Shown here in pieces: positions 57,661 through 64,000 of a stretch of 64,000 bases of DNA; position 1 is the first letter of the stretch; the number at the start of each line of letters is the position of its first letter. Origin of the DNA: Isochrysis galbana (lineage: Eukaryota > Haptophyta > Isochrysidales > Isochrysidaceae). Made by a program: the position numbers and the translations under genes. The DNA lies in NCBI GenBank assembly GCA_018136815.1, contig JADDIW010000087.1, forward strand, positions 69,501-133,500, in the 5' to 3' direction. Under the pieces are notes generated by a model, which was not told where the DNA came from, did not search any database, and saw nothing but the letters and a program-made list of their open reading frames with translations.

Positions 57661-58497
57661 TGTTTGTTACTCGGGGCGTGTAGCCCCATATTCTCTCGTT
57701 GTTTTTTTAGCCTCTGAAAGAACCCGACTTTTGCCGTTACTAAAAGGTGGTATCTCGCAAGAATCGCTCTTAAGATCGACCTAGCGGACCTGCCGTCCGC
57801 GTTGCCATATTGGATGTTATAGAAGTCGGTGAGGATATACCTCCACGCTAGGATACCTAGGTACCCCGAGGAGGGGTGCGGTCTGTCCACTTGATAGCAA
57901 AAAAGACGTTGGGCTATTTCGGATCCCGGCCTAAGGCTAATCCCCAGAAGTCCTTCTATGAATTCAAAGATGGGCTCCGTCGCGATACATGAAGCCAGGT
58001 GGGTGGAACTCTCGGGTGCTATGCCGCAAAAGCGGCAAGTTGGATCGTCAGCAAAACGGTTCGCCGTAGCTATCCTCCTTATGCAGGACATGTTTGAAAT
58101 GCAGAGAAGAGTCTCTAGGTGTCAAAAAGTTATATTTGTATAATTGCGATACTTGTTTCCACTTTCCCGAGAGGACCGGTAACCTTTTTTCCCATCTTAG
58201 TGTGGATTTTTGTGCTTTGGTTTTCCTCAAAGCGAGGAACGCTTTAGTCAAGTCTCTGACACTTACATCCTCTAGCGTTGTACGCGTGCCTTTTAGCATG
58301 TATTCTTGGGGTATCGGGTACGCCATTTCCGCCGGGCCGTCGTACGCTCGTCCCCACTTCAGCGGAGTGTATAGCTTGTCGGGCAATAGTTGCGGGCGGA
58401 TCCGCTCGTGGATGTGGGGTTCTCCCATGACGTTGAGTTGGATTTTGTCTCCCCGATATGGCACGATCTTTTCCACAAACCTCCGGCGATTCACCAT
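57661..58497 (-). mobile_element. LINE-A, 5' part (C-terminal coding region)
   Basis: Minus strand: QLNVMGEPHIHERI, LKWGRAYDGPAEMAYPIPQE, then after a frameshift near 58090 the zinc-knuckle-like CRFCGIAPESSTHLASC and SGYLGILAWRYILTDFYNIQ, ending at APSNK where LINE-B is inserted. 5' truncated. Confidence 0.85.
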
Positions 58498-60075
58498 TCA
58501 CATAGGTCTAAATGGGAGTCTCTTCAGACGGTTGTCGTACACAATACGATTAACCCGGACACGGGGGACATATACACTACAGAGGAATGCGCGGCTTACT
58601 TGCCGGACGGAGAACGGTGGATACGCCATAGAGGAAATTACATTTCAGTAGCCCCCCTTCTTAAGTCGTGGGAAAAGATATCCGAATGGACTAGATCAAG
58701 ACTAGTAGATACCACATCTGACTATACGGACCTTCTTAGAAAACAAGCGAAGCCCCCGCCTCCTCCTCCGGAGGAGCAAGAGTTAGTCCCTCAAGAAGAT
58801 CCGGACGCGCATGATCTAGGTGACATTCTAGTGGACAGAGACCATAACTTCTATCTGCGCCGAAAAGGCGATCACCACAAAGTCCAACTTAATGTTATGG
58901 GAGAGCCCCATATCCACGAGCGGATCAGCCCGCAACTATTGCCCGATGAGCTATTCACCCCACTGAAGTGGGGACGAGCGTACGACGGCCCGGCGGAAAC
59001 AGCGTATCCGATACCTCAAGAGTACACGCTAAAAGGCACGCAAACTACGCTAGAGGATGTGAGTGTCAGGGTCTTGACTAAAGCGTTCCTCGCTTTGAGG
59101 AAAACCAAAGCACAAAAATCCACACTAAGATGGGAGAAAAGCTTACCGGTCCTCTCGGGGAAGTGGAAACAAGTATCGCAACTGTACAAATATAACTTTT
59201 AACACCTAGGGACTCCTATCTGCATTTTAAACATATTCTACATAGGAGAATAGCTACGGCGAACCGTTTTGCCGACGATCCGACATGCCGCTTTTGTGGC
59301 ATAGCCCCCGAGAGTTCCACTCACTTGGCCTCATGTATCGCGACGGAGCCGGTCTTTGAATTCATAGAAGGACTTTTAGGGATTTGCCTTAAGCCGGGAT
59401 CCGAAATACCCCAACGTCTTTTCTGCTATCAGGTGGACAGACCGCACCCCTCCTCAGGATACTTAGGTATCTTGGCGTGGAGGTATATTCTAACCGATTT
59501 CTATAACATTCAGTATGACAACGCGGACGGCAGGTCCGTCAGGTCGATCTTAAGAGCGATCCTCACGAGATATCACCTGTTAGTAACGGCGAAAGTCGGT
59601 TTCTTTCAGAGGCTAAAAAAACAACGGGAGAATATGGGGTTACACGCCCCGAGCAACAAACGCATTAAGAGAATGATAAGCCCGCTGTACACGGTGGACA
59701 AGGATTTCAACATAGGAACGTCGGAGGACCTCTTGCAAGCGGCAAGGGGGCTAGACCTACGACACATCACCTAAAGCAGCTAAATCTCTGGGTAGGAATC
59801 ACAGCAGTTACCAAAAAAGGAATCTAAATTATTTAAGGGAGAATAACCAAAGCTAACACCGAAAGCAAAGGACGAGCCACAGTCTCCCGCCCCCTTCTCT
59901 CCAACTCCTGGCCGAAGCAGCGCGCGCGGCCTCCCCGGAACCAGCTTCTCCGCTAACGAGGGAACTGGGGAAGGGGGAGGGGGTTGTTAGGGTTAAGGTT
60001 GGGTAGTAGGGAGGTACACAAGCACACTGCCTCACGCCGCACACGTAGCGGGGTTTTTTAAGAAGATTTTTTTTT
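58498..60075 (+). mobile_element. LINE-C, 5'-truncated, head-to-head with LINE-A
   Basis: Encodes the same C-terminal region on the plus strand: a novel upstream part (SLQTVVVHNTINPDTGDIYT), the QLNVMGEPHIHERI segment to a premature stop at 59200-59202, a frame break, then CRFCGIAPESSTHLASC (about 59287-59337) and a final frame to 59774. About 300 bases of 3' untranslated region follow, ending TTTTTTAAGAAGATTTTTTT. The C..C..H..C pattern matches the zinc-finger region at the end of many LINE ORF2 proteins. Defective. Confidence 0.85.
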
Positions 60076-61475
60076 CCACACTAACGTATCCCTATCACGG
60101 AACGCACAGGAACCCGCTGGCAGATCGAACAAGGAAGAGAATGCCGACAAGAGAGCGACGGGGCGACGGACGATCCGACGGGGCGACAGTTACGCACAGG
60201 AATAAGGAGGGAATCTTTCGAAAACCCTTAAGTGATTTGATGAAGACCGAAGTAAAATAGCGCCACGATGTAATCCAACGGCCAACACCTGAGGGGGAAT
60301 CAGGGTCACACATGGGGGCGGTTCCTTGCACCGGCGATACCTGATCGCGCGACTTAGCCTAAAACGCGAGGAGCACGCAAGGAGGTAAGCCAGGTGAGGG
60401 GCAAGCAGGCGACAAAGGAGGCGATAAAGGAGGCGAGGGCAACAAGGGCGAATGGACGAATGTAGGACACTACGACGGTGACTCGTGGCTAGCCTGCAAG
60501 AAGGGAACAAAGAAACGCAAACAACTTCTAAAACAAAAAGGTCGATCGCGGATGCGACATTCGCGCCGATGCTCCTCACAAACGGCTGAGGGTTGGGCTG
60601 AAAGCTGCGGCAACCTTTCTGGACAGGCATGGAATACCGCAAAAATGAATTCTAAGTGAATTTTCAGGCCTCATACGGCCACCTAAACGCACTCTGAACC
60701 GACACGAACAACACGGGCCAATATTCAAAGCAGAAAACGAAGCCTGCAGCTCTGCAGCAGCCTGGATAATTCACTCAAAAATATGGCCGTTCCAGCCCCC
60801 CTGTTGGTCCAGAAGATGAGCCGTCAGGGGGCTCGTCAACAGCTCGAGAGCTCGGATACCGGCCCGCTCTGCGCTGCCACTCCTTGTAGCGTTTTTTCGA
60901 GGTCTGCAGCTCTCGCAAACCATCGACCGTGGCGGCCTCCCACGAGCTCCTTCGTGGCACCCGCGCCCCCAGATTGATGCCGTGGCGGTGTGTGACAACA
61001 CCGCCACGGCAGGCCTCAAACTTCATCACTCGTCCGTTCGAGCAATCACCCCCCTTTCCCCTCGCCGTCATCGCCGGTCCGAACGCCATCGAGGGCAGCC
61101 GCTGGAGCGCGGCTCCTGTGACCACCAGTGCGAGCCCAGCCGCACCTTCGTCGCCCCCCACCCCCCACGTCTATGAGGTCGACCTGCCGCTTGTGCGGCT
61201 GGGAGGCCGCGCGTGTGCCCGCCAGACCGGCCTTACACTCGCTCCACGCTGCCGCGCTGGCGCAACGGAGAGGGTGAGAGTGAGCCCCCCCCCCCCGGCG
61301 GAACCCTTCAGGCGCCGCCGCCGCACCTCCGATCAAAGTTGTGCACGCCATCGACCTCTGCCCGCAGCCGCGGCCTTGCTGACATCTGCCAGTGCATTGT
61401 GCAGCTGTAGCCCCAGACGTGCGGCAGAGAGCCATCGAGGCCGCCGCCATCGGAGCCGATAGTTGCGCCTACACC
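60076..61475. other. spacer, no confident gene
   Basis: Frames on both strands between 60770 and 61460 overlap one another with no recognisable motif. Nothing else seen. Confidence 0.4.
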
Positions 61476-61484
61476 AAGGCATGG

Positions 61485-61905
61485 GGACTATGAGTCCCTT
61501 CTAATACAAAACTCCAGTCTCTGAGGCCCCCCCCCCCCCCGCCACTGGTGTGCCAAAACGGTTCGGGCATGAGTCCCTTCTAATACAAAACTCCAGCCAT
61601 TGGTGTGCCAAAACGGTTCGGGCATGAGTCCCTTCTAATACAAAACTCCAGCCATTGGTGTGCCAAAACGGTTCGGGCATGAGTCCCTTCTAATACAAAA
61701 CTCCAGCCATTGGTGTGCCAAAACGGTTCGGGCATGAGTCCCTTCTAATACAAAACTCCAGCCATTGGTGTGCCAAAACGGTTCGGGCATGAGTCCCTTC
61801 TAATACAAAACTCCAGCCATTGGTGTGCCAAAACGGTTCGGGCATGAGTCCCTTCTAATACAAAACTCCAGCCATTGGTGTGCCAAAACGGTTCGGGCGC
61901 ACCGC
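61485..61905 (+). repeat. 55-bp tandem repeat, about 7 copies
   Basis: Unit CATTGGTGTGCCAAAACGGT / TCGGGCATGAGTCCCTTCTA / ATACAAAACTCCAGC repeats every 55 bases (61596, 61651, 61706 and on). The first copy is diverged and interrupted by a C-run near 61530. Confidence 0.95.
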
Positions 61906-63293
61906 TCCCGTGTTTGGACCGTCTCGGCCCCCCTTCCGCGTCCCGCGGTCAACGCCGGCGGCGGCGGGGGGGGAGGGGAGCGACGCCGCCCGGGGGGGAC
62001 GCCAAAGAGGCGAATTCTCACATCGAGAAGACAGAAAGAAACGAGGCCGAAGGAGGGTGCGACGATGGAGATGCGATGGAGACCCCCCTTCCTCGTTCTT
62101 TCTTGTCTCTTGGGGCGGTTTCCCTCTCTCTCTGAGGTGCCCCCCTGGGTTCTCCACCGCCTCGGCCCCCCCTAGGAGAGGGGGGGGGGGGGGGGCGGGG
62201 GCGGCGGCGTTCCCCTTTCGGCGCGGAGAGGACGGGCGTCGAGATCACAATCTCGGCGAGGCCGCGCGCCCCCCGCCGCCCGCCCTTGCCCCCTCTTCCC
62301 CCCGCCCCCCTTCCCCCCCCCCCCCCGCGCGCGAGAGAAGAGGGGGGGGGGGGGGGGGGCGGGGGGGGGCCCGATCTCGACCCCGATCGTTCGTCCTCTC
62401 CACACTGCTGAGAGTGCCGCTGAGTGCGGAGAGGGGCCCCTCTCTATGTTAGAGAATGCCTCAGCATATCCGTCTTCCCAAGGAGAAGGGCCAACCTCGC
62501 CTCGGGAGGGGCGCCGAGCGCGCTTCTCATCGTCTTCTGGAGAGTTTTATTCTATTTTTTCCTGGCTCTCTCTCGCCCTCTCTCGCTCTCTGCCTCCCTC
62601 TCTCCTCCCGAAGGGGATGGGTGTGGGACGCTGACCCCCGCGGCAAATCAGGAGAGAAAATCCCGAGAGGAGAAGAGAGAGAGAGAGAGAGAGTAAGCGC
62701 GAGAGAGCGGCTCACGCCCGCGCTCCCAGCTCGAGTTCTTCCTCTACTCGTTGCGATTTTTCACATTGCGACGGGTGGGATAGGGGGAACTTGGCGGAGA
62801 GAGGAGGAGCAAGGGGGCTCGCCAGACTCAGTTAGTTTTCGGTCGGGATAGCGAGAAGAGTACGAGCGAACGAGGAGAGGAAGCCCCCAACCTCTCTCTC
62901 TCTCTCTCTCTCTCTCCCTCTCTCTCTGCCTCTACCTTTGATTTGGAGAGAGCACGCTGTGTGAGGTGGAGAGAGAGAAGGAAGAGGGCGCGGAGAGAGG
63001 GATAAAGGAAAACAGAGATCAGGACGTGAAGGAGAGGGAGCTCCGAAGGGAGGCGGGGCCGCCCCCAGAGAAAAGAGGAAAGAGGCTTGAAGACATTAGA
63101 AGCGAGGCCGAGAGTGGGTGCGACGATGAAGAGATAGAGTCCGATGGAGCCCCCCTTGTTTCATTTTGTCTCTTCCCGTGGCTTCTCTCTCTCTCGGAGG
63201 TCCCCCCGCGGCCACCCTCTCCTCTCTCGCCCCCCTCTCTTCTCCTCCGCCCCCCTCCCGGCCGCCCCCCCCCCCCCGCGCCCCCTCCCCCAG
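61906..63293. other. GC- and G/C-run-rich upstream region of the MADS gene
   Basis: Contains G runs at 62180-62194 and 62342-62360, a GA microsatellite (62669-62695) and a (CT)n run (62893-62927). Two segments, about 62030-62100 and 63092-63180, share GAGGCCGA-GGTGCGACGATG and CTCTCTCTGAGGT-type blocks, so part of this is duplicated. 5' exons of the MADS gene may lie here but were not identified. Confidence 0.5.
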
Positions 63294-64000
63294 ATGTCCT
63301 CCTCCCCCCCCCCCTCCCCCCTCCCCCCAACCCTTCCGGCCGGCGGAAGATCGAGATGGTACCCATCTCCAACGAGCGCCACCGCAACGTCACCTTCTCA
63401 AAGCGCAAGGGGGGCCTGATCAGGAAGGCCACAGAGCTCTCAGTCCTCTGCGGCGCAAACGTCGCAGTCCTCGTCTTCTCCTCCTCCAAAAAGGCGACGA
63501 TGTACTCGTCGTGCCCGTTTGATCAGATGCTGCAGAGGTTCTCGGAGTACCAGGATGTGCCGGAGGTGAACGGACCCCAGAGCGGCGGGCGGGGGAAGGG
63601 AGAGGGGAGGGGGGGGGGAGGGGCCGGCCACCAGGCGGCGGTGGTGGGAGGAAACGTGGGAGAGGGTGTGGGGGGGAGGAGGGGGGGGGCAGGGAAGAGG
63701 GAGGCAGGCGGGCGGGGGGGGGGGGAGGGCGGGGCGACCCCGTCGGTGGCGCGCTCTCGGCCTCGTCGCCCCACCCCCCGTCTCCCTCTCCCCCTCTCCC
63801 TCCTTGCTCGCTCACTCTCGAGCGCTCGGGCTCGCGTGAGGGTGGCGGCCGGCCGCTGGCGCTCTCTGGCTCGCCTGCGCCTGGCCCTGGGCTGGCCGCT
63901 CTGCAGCATCCGTCTGGCGTGTGCCCATCCCCTCTCCCGATCCCTCCGCTCGCGCCCGCCTCTCGTAGGTGCACACAACCGAAGACTACTTGCGCGAGCG
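63294..64000 (+). CDS. MADS-box transcription factor, MEF2-like (partial)
   Basis: After an acceptor CCCCAG at 63288-63293 the frame reads GRRKIEMVPISNERHRNVTF, then SKRKGGLIRKATELSVLCGA and NVAVLVFSSSKKATMYSS. This is a full MADS DNA-binding domain (basic helix I and the beta strands), with the MEF2-type continuation CPFDQMLQRFSEYQDVPE. A donor GAG^GTGAAC at about 63568 and an acceptor CTCGTAG at 63962-63968 join in frame to VHTTEDYLRER, which runs off the window. It binds CArG-like DNA as a dimer. No in-frame ATG precedes GRRKI in this exon, so at least one 5' exon is missing, unless the ATG right after the acceptor (63294) is used through a different frame. Confidence 0.88.

Noticed and set aside
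61485-61905. 55-bp repeat as tRNA or snRNA cluster
   Set aside because: The GGTTCGGGC string resembles a T-loop, but no acceptor or D/anticodon stems can be formed within the unit.

Overview
This is a GC-rich nuclear chunk of a eukaryote with short GT-AG introns, very abundant GA/CT and poly-G/C tracts, tandem repeats and several classes of transposable element. A microalga is the most likely source, and I lean towards a haptophyte. That is inference, resting on a nine-exon CMP-sialate (CMP-Kdn-type) synthetase, secreted Cys-rich 'CDDGGPGS..' repeats fused to a trypsin domain, a MEF2-type MADS box gene, and heavily GTG-type splice donors. No bacterial operon, ribosomal RNA or convincing tRNA gene was seen.

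Layout. 1-3.8 kb: array of a 204-bp satellite plus a conserved non-repetitive tail. 3.8-6.4 kb: repeat debris and AT palindromes. 6.4-9.2 kb (-): intronless two-domain glycosyltransferase. 9.5-12.3 kb: GA/CT tracts and a 63-bp minisatellite. 13.5-14.4 kb (-): intronless SAM-methyltransferase, followed by a 78-bp GA-rich minisatellite. 16.9-18.0 kb: hAT transposase remnant and a clean 190-bp hAT-type MITE. 18.2-21.5 kb: piggyBac-like element with perfect 13-bp terminal repeats and TTAA target duplications. 22.8-24.4 kb (+): three-exon membrane histidine-kinase-like gene. 24.8-26.3 kb: LINE fragment and dispersed repeats. 26.3-27.1 kb (-): Pro-rich single-pass membrane protein. 29.0-29.4 kb: second MITE. 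30.6-33.0 kb (-): CMP-sialate synthetase. 33.0-35.7 kb: 59-62-bp GA-rich minisatellite. 36.0-37.8 kb: an inverted, diverged copy of the satellite plus tail seen at the left edge. 40.0-41.9 kb (+): Cys-repeat/trypsin/transmembrane protease. 43.1-43.5 kb: Copia remnant. 45.6-47.4 kb (-): eight-exon SDR16C-type oxidoreductase. 50.2-54.4 kb (+): 18-exon peroxisomal long-chain acyl-CoA synthetase. 54.9-60.1 kb: three LINE copies with a three-level nested insertion. 61.5-61.9 kb: 55-bp tandem repeat. 63.3-64.0 kb (+): start of a MADS-box gene that runs off the window.

The host genes do not form an operon or one pathway. The acyl-CoA synthetase (SKL peroxisomal signal) and the SDR both suggest lipid metabolism. 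The CMP-sialate synthetase and the dual glycosyltransferase suggest glycan synthesis. For the multi-exon genes I derived exon junctions by hand, so that reading frame, splice dinucleotides and family conservation agree at each boundary. Six genes have a pyrimidine-rich coding strand immediately upstream.
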